From: Bacteroidales bacterium
Lineage (GTDB): Bacteria > Bacteroidota > Bacteroidia > Bacteroidales > UBA932
Length of the DNA: 36,252 nt
Direction of reading: 5' to 3'
Assembly (NCBI GenBank): GCA_015060255.1
Contig: SUYV01000015.1
Coordinates: 1-36,252, forward strand
In this document: piece by piece, positions 15,806-23,628 of the stretch
Layout: each line of letters starts with the position of its first letter
Numbering within the stretch: position 1 is the stretch's first letter
The notes under the pieces: model-generated
Database searches by the model: none
What the model saw: only the letters and a program-made list of their open reading frames with translations
Told to the model about the DNA's origin: nothing
Position numbers and translations under genes: made by a program

Positions 15806-16807
15806 TTACTCTGCCTTTCCGTTTGAGCCAAGAACGTTAACGATCTTGTGGATGTAGAGCTTCTTCATGTTGTCACGTGCAGGACCAAGATACTTGCGTG
15901 GGTCGAACTCTGCAGGCTTGTTGGCGAATACCTCGCGGATTGCTGCTGTCATTGCGAGACGTGAGTCAGAGTCGATGTTGATCTTGCATACTGCAGACTC
16001 AGCTGCCTTGCGGAGCCAAGGCTCTGGAATACCGATGGCTGCCTTGAGGGCTCCACCATACTTGTTGATAGTAGCAACCTCGTCCTGTGGAACTGAAGAT
16101 GAACCGTGAAGAACGATAGGGAATCCAGGAAGCTCCTTCTCAACACCCTCGAGAACGTCGAATGCGAGCATAGGAGGTACGAGGAGACCTGTCTCAGGAT
16201 CTACTGTGCACTGCTCTGGAGTGAACTTGTAAGCACCGTGTGATGTTCCGATTGAGATAGCGAGAGAGTCGCAGCCTGTACGTGAAACGAAGTCTACAAC
16301 CTCCTCAGGCTTAGTGTATGTGTGGTGGTCTGAGCTTACCTCATCCTCAACACCTGCGAGGACTCCGAGCTCACCCTCAACTGTAACATCGAACTGGTGT
16401 GCATAATCTACAACCTTCTTTGTGAGAGCAACGTTCTCCTCGTATGGAAGGTGTGAACCGTCGATCATAACAGAAGAGAAGCCCATGTCGATGCAGCTCT
16501 TGCAAGTCTCGAATGAATCACCGTGATCGAGGTGAAGAACGATCTGAGGATTCTCCCATCCAAGCTCCTTCGCATACTCTACAGCACCCTCTGCCATGTA
16601 GCGGAGAAGAGTCTGGTTTGCATACTGGCGAGCGCCCTTTGATACCTGGAGGATAACAGGAGACTTAGTCTCAGCAGCTGCTGAAATGATAGCCTGGAGC
16701 TGCTCCATGTTGTTGAAGTTGAATGCAGGGATAGCGTAACCGCCCTCGATTGCCTTTGCGAACATCTCTCTTGTGTTCACAAGACCAAGTTCTTTGTAAG
16801 AAATCAT
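15806..16807 (-). CDS. fba: Fructose-bisphosphate aldolase, class II
   Basis: 333 residues, cytoplasmic, glycolysis and gluconeogenesis: interconverts fructose 1,6-bisphosphate with dihydroxyacetone phosphate and glyceraldehyde 3-phosphate using zinc. Landmarks are AIPAFNFNN (25-33), HLDHG (92-96, zinc ligand and catalytic Asp), SVMIDGSHLPYEEN, EGELGVLAGVED and LHGSSSVP. The GHGGS... glycine-loop region is represented by KYGGALKAAIGIPEPW. Codon use is strongly biased, as expected of an abundant enzyme. The gene stands alone with its own promoter (16855-16862) and terminator (15753-15776). Its promoter overlaps the divergent gmk promoter. Confidence 0.95.
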   Translation of the reverse strand: MISYKELGLVNTREMFAKAIEGGYAIPAFNFNNMEQLQAIISAAAETKSPVILQVSKGARQYANQTLLRYMAEGAVEYAKELGWENPQIVLHLDHGDSFETCKSCIDMGFSSVMIDGSHLPYEENVALTKKVVDYAHQFDVTVEGELGVLAGVEDEVSSDHHTYTKPEEVVDFVSRTGCDSLAISIGTSHGAYKFTPEQCTVDPETGLLVPPMLAFDVLEGVEKELPGFPIVLHGSSSVPQDEVATINKYGGALKAAIGIPEPWLRKAAESAVCKINIDSDSRLAMTAAIREVFANKPAEFDPRKYLGPARDNMKKLYIHKIVNVLGSNGKAE

Positions 16808-16854
16808 AATCGTATAATTTGTTTAAAAATCGTTTCTATTACACTAAATCTTGG

Positions 16855-16862
16855 CAAATTTA
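16855..16862 (-). promoter_or_regulatory. Promoter -7 element of fba
   Basis: The minus strand reads TAAATTTG then CC, an exact TAnnTTTG match 47 bp before the start codon at 16807. Only 2 bp separate it from the divergent gmk -7 element, so each lies within the spacer of the other promoter. Confidence 0.65.
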
Positions 16863-16864
16863 AC

Positions 16865-16872
16865 TATTTTTG
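16865..16872 (+). promoter_or_regulatory. Promoter -7 element of gmk
   Basis: TATTTTTG, an exact TAnnTTTG match 45 bp before ATG 16918. It overlaps the upstream in-frame TTG at 16870, which therefore cannot be the start. Confidence 0.6.
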
Positions 16873-16917
16873 TCAAATATTGAAAAATTATCTGAAACAT
16901 TGGAAAAATTGTCAACG

Positions 16918-17487
16918 ATGAACAATAAGGTTATAATATTCTCAGCTCCTTCAGGAGCCGGCAAAAGCACGATTGTAAACCATCTTCTCGGCCTCCGCAA
17001 AGACCTCGAATTCTCCATTTCAGCGACTTCAAGGGCTCCACGCGGCACTGAGCAGCATGGTGTAGAATATTATTTCTTCTCCGCCGACGAGTTCAGGCAG
17101 ATGATCGCAGAGGATAAGTTCGTCGAATATGAGGAAGTCTATGCCGGTTCGTTCTACGGCACGCTGAAGTCAGAGGTAGAGCGCATATGGGCGAAGGGAC
17201 ATGCAATCGTGTTCGACATCGATGTCCAGGGAGGAGTCAACCTCAAGAGGATATTCGGAGAGCAGGCCCTCTCCGTGTTCATCCAGGCACCTTCAGTGGA
17301 TGTGCTTCGCGAAAGACTCGTCGGACGCGGAACCGACACTGAGGAAGCTATCGAAAGACGCGTTGCAAAGGCGGCGTCCGAGATGGAGTTTGCCGCCGGC
17401 AAGTTTGACTATGTGCTTATCAATGATGATCTTGCAACGGCCAAGGCCGAGGCTGAGGGTATCATTGATGCTTTTCTGAAAGAATAG
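16918..17487 (+). CDS. gmk: Guanylate kinase
   Basis: 189 residues from ATG 16918 (MNNKVIIFSA), a normal length for the family. It phosphorylates GMP to GDP with ATP. The P-loop is PSGAGKS (11-17). SATSRAPRGTEQHGVEYYF is the GMP-binding motif (S.TTR..R..E..G.dY.F), and FDIDVQGG is the conserved catalytic strand region. The start is fixed by the promoter at 16865-16872 and by family length. nadD follows after 42 bp that hold a REP-like repeat, so the two are probably co-transcribed. Confidence 0.95.
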   Translation: MNNKVIIFSAPSGAGKSTIVNHLLGLRKDLEFSISATSRAPRGTEQHGVEYYFFSADEFRQMIAEDKFVEYEEVYAGSFYGTLKSEVERIWAKGHAIVFDIDVQGGVNLKRIFGEQALSVFIQAPSVDVLRERLVGRGTDTEEAIERRVAKAASEMEFAAGKFDYVLINDDLATAKAEAEGIIDAFLKE

Positions 17488-17522
17488 AGATTGCCACGGC
17501 CCTTCGGGCCTCGCAATGACGT
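17488..17522 (-). repeat. REP-like repeat between gmk and nadD
   Basis: 35 bp beginning with the base after the gmk stop codon, AGATTGCC...GCAATGACGT, with a hairpin CGGCCC-TTCG-GGCC-type core. Read on the minus strand it gives ACGTCATTGCGAGG...GGCAATCT, the same general pattern as the copies at 11951, 19689 and 21490. It ends 7 bp before the nadD start, so it may affect nadD translation. Confidence 0.65.
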
Positions 17523-17529
17523 ACAGACT

Positions 17530-18087
17530 ATGAATATTGCAGTATACAGCGGATCTTTCAATCCCCTTCACATCGGTCATCTTGCGATCATGAAGCATAT
17601 GACCGAGGAAGCGGGATTTGATTATGTATACCTCATAGTATCGCCTAAGAATCCGCTGAAGGAAGGCATCAGCGGCGAGACAGGTCCCGAGCGTTACGAG
17701 GCGGCAGTCAAGGCCGTGTGCAGACACCCTGAACTGAAAGTATGGGTGGACGACATAGAGCTGCACATGCCTGCTCCGCATTACACCATACGCACACTGG
17801 ATGCGTTGAGAGAACGCGAGCCTGAGAACCGTTTCACACTTATAATGGGCGCCGACAATCTTGCCGTCATCCGCCAATGGCGAGACTACAGACGCATTCT
17901 GAAGGAATACGGAGTCGCCGTATTCCCTCGCACAGGACATGATCTCGGATCAATCAAAAAAGATCTTCTGGCAGAAGATCCGTCATACGACATAACACTT
18001 CTGAATGCAGAAATGGTCGACATTTCGTCGACCATCATCCGTGAAGCTCTGGCTGCGGGCGAAGATGCCTCGCAGTGGCTTATGTAA
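17530..18087 (+). CDS. nadD: Nicotinate-nucleotide adenylyltransferase
   Basis: 185 residues from ATG 17530 (MNIAVYSGSF); an in-frame ATG at 17491 would translate the repeat and is rejected. It transfers AMP from ATP to nicotinate mononucleotide in NAD synthesis. GSFNPLHIGH (8-17) is the nucleotidyltransferase signature (GxFxPxHxGH), LIMGADNL is the middle motif, and DISSTIIREAL near the C-terminus is the ISSTxIR motif. Length fits the family (about 190-210). It is downstream of gmk and converges with the DUF853 ATPase gene with a single base between the stop codons, without a visible terminator. Confidence 0.93.
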   Translation: MNIAVYSGSFNPLHIGHLAIMKHMTEEAGFDYVYLIVSPKNPLKEGISGETGPERYEAAVKAVCRHPELKVWVDDIELHMPAPHYTIRTLDALREREPENRFTLIMGADNLAVIRQWRDYRRILKEYGVAVFPRTGHDLGSIKKDLLAEDPSYDITLLNAEMVDISSTIIREALAAGEDASQWLM

Positions 18088-18088
18088 A

Positions 18089-19675
18089 TTACTTTATAAG
18101 GTTACCGAGAACGCTGCGGGTGATCTGCCTTGTTGCAGTACGTGCTGCAGAACCCACAGCCTTGCCGGCGATATCCTTGGCTGTCGTCTTTGATTTCTTT
18201 CCTGTCACCTTCTTCGACACCTCTGTACCGATAGAGCTGGTCACACTGGTAACCACAGCACCAACCACAGCACCGAATATACCTTTCAGCAGGCCATTGC
18301 CTTTCGAACCTTTCTTAGTCTTGGTCTCCTTTGCGGCAGCCTCTTCTGCAGCAGCGGCCTCAGCAGCTTCCTGCTCTGCCTTCTGCGCAGCTTCAGCCTC
18401 AGCCAGAAGGACTTCAAATGCACTTTCTCTGTCTACGATCTTGTCATATTTGCCATAAAGGCGCGACTGATTGATGATCTGTCCTCTCTGCCCCTCTGTA
18501 ACGGCACCGATCTGACTCAAAGGGAAGAGGATCTTTGCACGCTCCACCATAGAAGGAGCTCCCTTCTCGTCAAGGAACGACACGAGAGCCTCGCCAGTAC
18601 CGAGTTCCATGATAGCATCCGCAGTCTTGAATGACGGATTCTCCCTGAATGTCTCTGCGGCGGTCTTCACAGCCTTCTGATCTTTCGGTGTGAACGCGCG
18701 AAGAGCGTGCTGTACGCGGTTTCCCAGCTGTCCGAGAATCTCCTCAGGAATATCTGTCGGGCTCTGTGTAACGAAATATACGCCGACTCCCTTGCTTCGG
18801 ATCAGGCGGACAACCTGCTCGATCTTGTCAACAAGTGCCTTGGAAGTCTCGTCAAAGAGCATATGAGCTTCGTCGAAGAAGAACACGAGTTTAGGAAGTT
18901 CCATGTCACCGACTTCAGGAAGCTGGGCATAGAGCTCCGAGAGGAGCCAGAGGAGGAAAGTAGAATAGAGCTTGGGCTGAAGCATCAGTTTGTCAGCCGC
19001 AAGCACATTCATCACTCCCTTGCCCTGCTCACACTGGAGAAGGTCATATATGTCGAACGAAGGCTCGGCAAAGAACTTGTCTGCGCCCTGGTTCTCAAGA
19101 GTCAGGAGCGCTCTCTGGATTGCTCCGACGCTCTGAGCCGTAATGTTGCCATATGCCGCAGTATACATCTTTGCATTCTCCGCCACATAGTTCAGCATGG
19201 AGCGAAGGTCCTTCATGTCAATGAGGAGAAGTCCCTTGTCGTCAGCGATTCTGAAAACTATGTTAAGAATGCCCTCCTGGGTCTCGTTTAGCTGTAGAAG
19301 ACGCGACAGGAGCTGCGGTCCCATGTTGGACACTGTAGTCCTCATCGGGTGGCCCTGCTCTCCGAACACGTCGAAGAAGCGGACAGGACAGCTGCCGAAC
19401 TCCGGTGATGTAATGCCGAACTCCGCACATCTCTTCTCTATGAATCCGCTCATGGCTCCTGTCTGGCTGATGCCCGAAAGGTCGCCCTTCATGTCCGCCA
19501 TGAAGCAAGGCACACCAGCCTGACTGAAGGTCTCCGCCAGCACCTGGAGGGTCACAGTCTTACCTGTTCCTGTCGCGCCGGCGATGAGTCCGTGGCGGTT
19601 CGCCATTTTTCCGCATATTGAAATAGGGCCGTTAGGGCCGTGGGCTACGTAGAGGCCCTGGTCTTTTGTATACAT
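18089..19675 (-). CDS. HerA-like ATPase of the DUF853 (YjgR) type
   Basis: 528 residues. Walker A GATGTGKT (33-40), a [11 protein letters not shown] segment typical of DUF853, Walker [12 protein letters not shown], and the sensor region [31 protein letters not shown]. These define the HerA/FtsK-superfamily DUF853 group (E. coli YjgR type), a probable hexameric ATPase without established substrate. After about residue 425 comes an Ala/Glu-rich coiled segment ([20 protein letters not shown]), a Lys-rich linker, then a Gly/Val/Ala region ([19 protein letters not shown]) that could touch membrane, and a basic tail. No TAnnTTTG promoter is seen before it; it may be transcribed with sulP, 90 bp upstream across the repeat array. 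Confidence 0.88.
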   Translation of the reverse strand: MYTKDQGLYVAHGPNGPISICGKMANRHGLIAGATGTGKTVTLQVLAETFSQAGVPCFMADMKGDLSGISQTGAMSGFIEKRCAEFGITSPEFGSCPVRFFDVFGEQGHPMRTTVSNMGPQLLSRLLQLNETQEGILNIVFRIADDKGLLLIDMKDLRSMLNYVAENAKMYTAAYGNITAQSVGAIQRALLTLENQGADKFFAEPSFDIYDLLQCEQGKGVMNVLAADKLMLQPKLYSTFLLWLLSELYAQLPEVGDMELPKLVFFFDEAHMLFDETSKALVDKIEQVVRLIRSKGVGVYFVTQSPTDIPEEILGQLGNRVQHALRAFTPKDQKAVKTAAETFRENPSFKTADAIMELGTGEALVSFLDEKGAPSMVERAKILFPLSQIGAVTEGQRGQIINQSRLYGKYDKIVDRESAFEVLLAEAEAAQKAEQEAAEAAAAEEAAAKETKTKKGSKGNGLLKGIFGAVVGAVVTSVTSSIGTEVSKKVTGKKSKTTAKDIAGKAVGSAARTATRQITRSVLGNLIK

Positions 19676-19688
19676 ATATAATGGTATT

Positions 19689-19776
19689 AGATTCTCACGT
19701 CACTTCGTTCCTCAGAATGACAGAGGGGACTTCGTTCCTCAGAATGACAGAGGAAACTGCGTTCCTCAGAATGACA
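19689..19776 (-). repeat. Tandem array of three 27-bp REP-like units at the sulP 3' end
   Basis: Read on the minus strand, three units begin TGTCATTCTGAGGAACG with a constant 27-bp period; the first two are separated by GAAGTCC..CCTC-type spacers, and only the last ends in GAGAATCT. The first unit contains the sulP stop codon: its last codons GTG TCA TTC TGA come from the repeat. The array fills most of the 90-bp gap to the DUF853 gene. Confidence 0.75.
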
Positions 19777-21475
19777 CCAGGCTTTTAGCCTTATCGAGGG
19801 CCGGGATTATGTGAGGGAAGATGTTTTCCGCCCCTATTTCCTTATCTACACCGAACTTCTCGAGGGATGCCTGAACCTTTTCAGTGACACCGGAAAGGAT
19901 CACCGTCACTCCCCTCTTGCGGGTACGCTCGCAGAGGTTGCGGAGGTTGTTGATACCTGTGGAGTCGATGAACGGTACACGACGCATTCTTATGATACGC
20001 ACCTTCGTTCCGGACTTCTTCACCTGCTCAAGTTCCTCGAAGCGGCTTGCAAGACCGAAGAAGAAAGGTCCGTCGATCTCGTAAACCTCCACTCCCTCAG
20101 GGATGTCAAGACGGTCTGTATTCTCCATGGCAGCCTTCTCGGGATCCTCTGTCGCAGCCACCTGGCCGTCAACAACGACATTGATATGAGATGTCTGCAT
20201 CACGCGACGTACGAAGAGCACGATTGCCAGCACGACTCCCACCTCTATGGCAACCGTAAGGTCCACAATGACCGTGAGGAAGAATGTGATGAGAAGGACT
20301 GCAACGTCGGACTTGTCTCCACGAAGCAGATATTTGAATGTCCTCCACTCACTCATGTTATATGCCACCTGTACGAGGATAGCCGCAAGGCATGAAAGCG
20401 GAATATATACCGCATATGGCATCAGGAACAGGTATATGAGCAGAAGTACCGCTGCATGGATGAGACCGGTCACAGGGCTCTTTCCGCCGTTGTTGATGCT
20501 GGCCATTGTCCTGGCGAGGGCTCCTGTCGCAGGAATTCCTCCGAAGAGCGGAGTCACTATGTTTGCTATACCCTGTCCTATGAGCTCTGTATTTGCATTA
20601 TGCTGCTTTCCTGTCGCACCGTCAGCGACCATGGCTGCCAGAAGCGACTCTATGGCGCAGAGGATGGCGATTGTGAATGCTGGAGAGACGAGTCCCTTGA
20701 CGGTCTCGTAGTCGAACTCAGGTGCCACAGGCTTCGGCATCGGAAGTCCGTTCGCAAGCTCAGGGAACTTCGAGCCGATGGTTGCGAACTCTATTCCGGC
20801 AAACTTGCCCAGAAGGACTGACACGACTGTTCCGAAGATCAGGGCGATAAGCGATCCCGGCACCTTCTTGGTCACCTTGCCCCAGCTGAAGCAGATCAGA
20901 AGGCAGAGCATGCTCATGGCGAACTCCATCCAGTTGATACTGCCCAGGTTCTGGAAGTAGCATCCCCACTGAGGAATGAATCCTGCAGGGACCTGAAGGT
21001 CAAGCGGAAGGCCGAAGAAGTCCTTCATCTGGGTTGAAAATATCGTGAGGGCGATACCGCTGGTGAAGCCCACTACGATAGGATATGGGATGAACTTGAA
21101 TATCGCTCCCATCTTGCATACACCCATGACAACGAGGAAGACGCCGGCCATGATGGTCGCTATGATGAGGCCCTGCATTCCATACTGGCCTACAATGCCT
21201 GCAACGATTACGATGAACGCTCCGGTCGGACCTCCGATAAGGAAGTTCGAGCCTCCGAAGAACGAAATGAGGAAACCTGCAACGATTGCGGTGATGAGAC
21301 CTTGCTGAGGGGTCACGCCGCTGGCGATACCGAAGGCGATAGCCAAAGGCAGGGCGATGATGCCGACGATGATGCCGGCGATGAGGTCAGAGGTAAAGGT
21401 CTTGCTGTTGTACTGGCCTTTCTTGAACAGCCCGAACAGTTTGGGCTGGAATACTTCTTTCAGGTTAATGTTCAT
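19766..21475 (-). CDS. SulP family anion transporter with STAS domain
   Basis: 569 residues. An inner-membrane domain with about 10-14 hydrophobic helices (about 25-430) is followed by a cytoplasmic STAS domain (about 450-565). Family marks include LIAGIIVGIIALPLAIAFGI near the N-terminus, GFTSGIALTIFSTQ, and VAYNMSEWR before the last helices. In the STAS domain VPFIDSTGINNL carries the DSTG serine used as a phosphorylation site in anti-sigma-antagonist-like domains. SulP proteins take up sulfate, bicarbonate or dicarboxylates; the substrate here is not decidable. The final residues and stop codon lie inside the repeat array. It is 41 bp downstream of the DUF4861-like gene. Confidence 0.93.
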   Translation of the reverse strand: MNINLKEVFQPKLFGLFKKGQYNSKTFTSDLIAGIIVGIIALPLAIAFGIASGVTPQQGLITAIVAGFLISFFGGSNFLIGGPTGAFIVIVAGIVGQYGMQGLIIATIMAGVFLVVMGVCKMGAIFKFIPYPIVVGFTSGIALTIFSTQMKDFFGLPLDLQVPAGFIPQWGCYFQNLGSINWMEFAMSMLCLLICFSWGKVTKKVPGSLIALIFGTVVSVLLGKFAGIEFATIGSKFPELANGLPMPKPVAPEFDYETVKGLVSPAFTIAILCAIESLLAAMVADGATGKQHNANTELIGQGIANIVTPLFGGIPATGALARTMASINNGGKSPVTGLIHAAVLLLIYLFLMPYAVYIPLSCLAAILVQVAYNMSEWRTFKYLLRGDKSDVAVLLITFFLTVIVDLTVAIEVGVVLAIVLFVRRVMQTSHINVVVDGQVAATEDPEKAAMENTDRLDIPEGVEVYEIDGPFFFGLASRFEELEQVKKSGTKVRIIRMRRVPFIDSTGINNLRNLCERTRKRGVTVILSGVTEKVQASLEKFGVDKEIGAENIFPHIIPALDKAKSLVSF

Positions 21476-21489
21476 ACACTACTTTTTTT

Positions 21490-21519
21490 AGATTCCCGAT
21501 CTGGTCGGGAATGACGTCA
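21490..21519 (-). repeat. REP-like repeat overlapping the DUF4861-like stop codon
   Basis: 30 bp, AGATTCCCGATCTGGTCGGG then AATGACGTCA. GATTCCCGA and TCGGGAAT form a near-perfect hairpin around CTGG. On the minus strand it starts TGACGTCATTCCCG; its first three bases are the TGA stop of the 21517-22371 gene. It lies between that gene and sulP. Confidence 0.65.
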
Positions 21520-22371
21520 ACGTACCATATATGATTCAAAGCGCTTTGCGCTGTTGAGTTCCGCTTCCTTGACCGACGCCGACACTACTTTTGTCGACAC
21601 CTTTGAAGCTGGCTTTGATATTATCCTTACCATGTTTTCTGTCTTCTCCTGGACGGGGAATGTCTTTTTAGAAAAGAACATTCCGGCTCCTATCGGGAAC
21701 GGAGTCTCTGTCTTCTTTACCGGATGAGGTCCCCATACGCTGATGTAATCCTCTCCGTAAGTCACCTTCTGGCCTTCATGGAAGTTGATTCCTGTCAGGA
21801 ACTGCACCTTCCTGCCGGAAAGTTCAGTCGAAGTCACCGTTGCTACACGGGTCTTTGCCTCGACATCCACCCTGATGGATATGTCTACGAATTCTCCCAT
21901 ATATGCCACTCCGTAGGCGATAACCTCGGCATATGAGCCTTTCTTGGTATCACCGACCCTTGCAGTACGGCCCTTGGTAGCTTCCAGTTTGACCTCCTTC
22001 TCACCGTCCCAGAGCGCGACACCTCCCAGACCAACGGTCTTGCCGGCGATATATCCGTCAGCTCCCAGCGAGAGCGTATCCTGCTGCTCCTTTGTCGGAT
22101 ACCAGAGATACTCCATAAGTTCCATTCCTCTGCCGGACTTGGAATATACATCAATGGCACCTGTATCGTTGAAATAGACACGGAGGGCCATGTGGCTGTT
22201 CTCCACTGCAGGGCCGTGATGGCCTACCTTATTATATTGGTTGCCGGTCTCCGACACGATCTCCGACACCTGAAGCGAGTCAGCACGCCAGAAAAGGCTC
22301 TTCGCAGTCTGCGCTCCGGCCTGGAGCGAGACAATTGTGAATATCGCAATTATGGTTAGAATCTTTTTCAT
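21517..22371 (-). CDS. Secreted DUF4861-like protein
   Basis: 284 residues from ATG 22371; this start gives a signal peptide (MKKILTIIAIFTIVSLQAGA), while upstream in-frame codons overlap rsmD. The mature part is beta-rich, with HHGPAVENSHMALRVYFND, GAIDVYSK and WGPHPVKKTETPFPIGAGMF, which I associate with DUF4861 proteins, often found in carbohydrate loci of Bacteroidota. That assignment is from memory of the pattern and is moderate. No catalytic residues are known to me. It starts 4 bp after the rsmD stop, so it is co-transcribed with a housekeeping methyltransferase, which is odd for a secreted protein. The stop codon is supplied by a REP-like repeat, so the C-terminus may differ from relatives. 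Confidence 0.65.
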   Translation of the reverse strand: MKKILTIIAIFTIVSLQAGAQTAKSLFWRADSLQVSEIVSETGNQYNKVGHHGPAVENSHMALRVYFNDTGAIDVYSKSGRGMELMEYLWYPTKEQQDTLSLGADGYIAGKTVGLGGVALWDGEKEVKLEATKGRTARVGDTKKGSYAEVIAYGVAYMGEFVDISIRVDVEAKTRVATVTSTELSGRKVQFLTGINFHEGQKVTYGEDYISVWGPHPVKKTETPFPIGAGMFFSKKTFPVQEKTENMVRIISKPASKVSTKVVSASVKEAELNSAKRFESYMVR

Positions 22372-22375
22372 ATCA

Positions 22376-22918
22376 TTATTCTGTCGGCTTCTCAAAGAAT
22401 GAGAAATGCACATTGCCGTATTTTCTTTCCTTCTTGAAATATGGATGAGACTCGAAATTGTATTCTTCCGGATGCTCCAGAATGAAATATGCTCCCGGAT
22501 GCAGGATGTCCTTTGCAAAGACCTTGTCCGGTATTGTCGCCAGGTCCTCAAGGGCATATGGAGGATCGGCAAAGATTATATCGAACTTCTCCCTGCATAT
22601 CTCGAGGAACTCAAAGACATTGTGCCTCACCGCAGTCAGGTTGGTCATTCCGAACTTTGCCGCCTGCGACTTGATGAAATTGGCATGAAGCGGCACCATC
22701 TCCACGCAGTAGACCATAGAGGCGCCACGAGATGCAAACTCGAACGATATGCCGCCAGTACCTCCGAAAAGATCCAGCACCTTCAGTCCCTCCATCTCGT
22801 ACTCGTTATTGAGTATATTGAAAAGACCTTCCTTGGCAAAATCAGTGGTAGGGCGCGCCTTATATCCTTGAGGAGGCACGATGCTCTTGCCACGGTATTT
22901 TCCACCTATTATCCTCAT
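22376..22918 (-). CDS. rsmD: 16S rRNA (guanine(966)-N2)-methyltransferase
   Basis: 180 residues. Starts MRIIGGKYRGKSI..P, the typical RsmD beginning with RPTTDFAKEGLFNIL (22-36). The SAM-binding loop is LDLFGGTGG (48-56), and the catalytic N-methyltransferase motif DPPY is at 118-121. It methylates G966 of 16S rRNA during 30S assembly. Length matches the family. It follows the DUF3822 gene after 8 bp and precedes the DUF4861-like gene by 4 bp. The DUF3822-rsmD order is common in Bacteroidota. Confidence 0.93.
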   Translation of the reverse strand: MRIIGGKYRGKSIVPPQGYKARPTTDFAKEGLFNILNNEYEMEGLKVLDLFGGTGGISFEFASRGASMVYCVEMVPLHANFIKSQAAKFGMTNLTAVRHNVFEFLEICREKFDIIFADPPYALEDLATIPDKVFAKDILHPGAYFILEHPEEYNFESHPYFKKERKYGNVHFSFFEKPTE

Positions 22919-22926
22919 ATGCTATC

Positions 22927-23607
22927 CTATAAACTCTCCACATTCTTGAAATATCTGTACAAGGACATTTCCTGATCCTCATTCAGCGGAGTTCTGAAGA
23001 ATATCGTCGACACCTCAGGATTCAGCTGAATCTTACGCATAGCGAGGAAAATGAAATATTCTGCCGTAGTAAAATCAGGAGCCTGATATGTATTACACAG
23101 CAGAAGAGTCCTGCCTTGTGCAATGACAAGATAAAGACAGCCGTCCATATACGAAGCCAGTATCTTGTTATATTCCTGCAGAGAGGACAACTGACCCAGC
23201 ATGTAATACATTTCCGGGAGAGGCTGCGACTTGCTTCCGTCAGAGCATCGTACAGTTTCCGATATCACTTTAGGCAATGTTGCGTGAAGCGGATTCGAAT
23301 AAAGAAGAACAGCCGCATATTGCGGAATCTCCACATAATCGACAGGTTCTTCATCCGAAAGATGCACTACTTCAGCAAGCATATTCCTGGAGTTCTCCGG
23401 CAGATGGAACTGAGATGGGACCAACGCACATTTTGGAGCAAACACAGAAATCTCTACCGCCGAATATTTTCTATGGAGTTCCGATGTATTGAAAACACGT
23501 TCAGCACCCATCCATCCGGATGAATGCTCAACACCATCGGCCTGTATCTTAAAAGAATATCCACTCAAGCCGACTTGAATGGATATCCTGTCTGTATTAT
23601 CTATCAT
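22927..23607 (-). CDS. DUF3822 family protein
   Basis: 226 residues, no signal peptide. The N-terminus (ISIQVGLSGYSFKIQ) and C-terminus (AEYFIFLAMRKIQLNPEVSTIFF...LYRYFKNV) match what I know of DUF3822, a Bacteroidota protein nearly always placed directly upstream of rsmD. Its beta/alpha pattern suggests an actin-like ATPase-fold relative, which is inference only. Function unknown. It lies 21 bp downstream of the membrane-anchored conserved protein and 8 bp before rsmD, so the three form one transcript. Confidence 0.8.
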   Translation of the reverse strand: MIDNTDRISIQVGLSGYSFKIQADGVEHSSGWMGAERVFNTSELHRKYSAVEISVFAPKCALVPSQFHLPENSRNMLAEVVHLSDEEPVDYVEIPQYAAVLLYSNPLHATLPKVISETVRCSDGSKSQPLPEMYYMLGQLSSLQEYNKILASYMDGCLYLVIAQGRTLLLCNTYQAPDFTTAEYFIFLAMRKIQLNPEVSTIFFRTPLNEDQEMSLYRYFKNVESL

Positions 23608-23628
23608 AGTCCTATGACTATTATCGGA

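Noticed and set aside
19689..19776. Possible small CRISPR array (three 27-bp repeats)
   Set aside because: Units are directly adjacent with no spacers of normal length, overlap a gene's stop codon and have no cas genes nearby; they fit REP-like repeats.
18707..20821. Long plus-strand open frames opposite the DUF853 and sulP genes (18707-19291, 19811-20395, 20247-20711)
   Set aside because: All are mirror images of strongly conserved coding regions, low in complexity and without family motifs.
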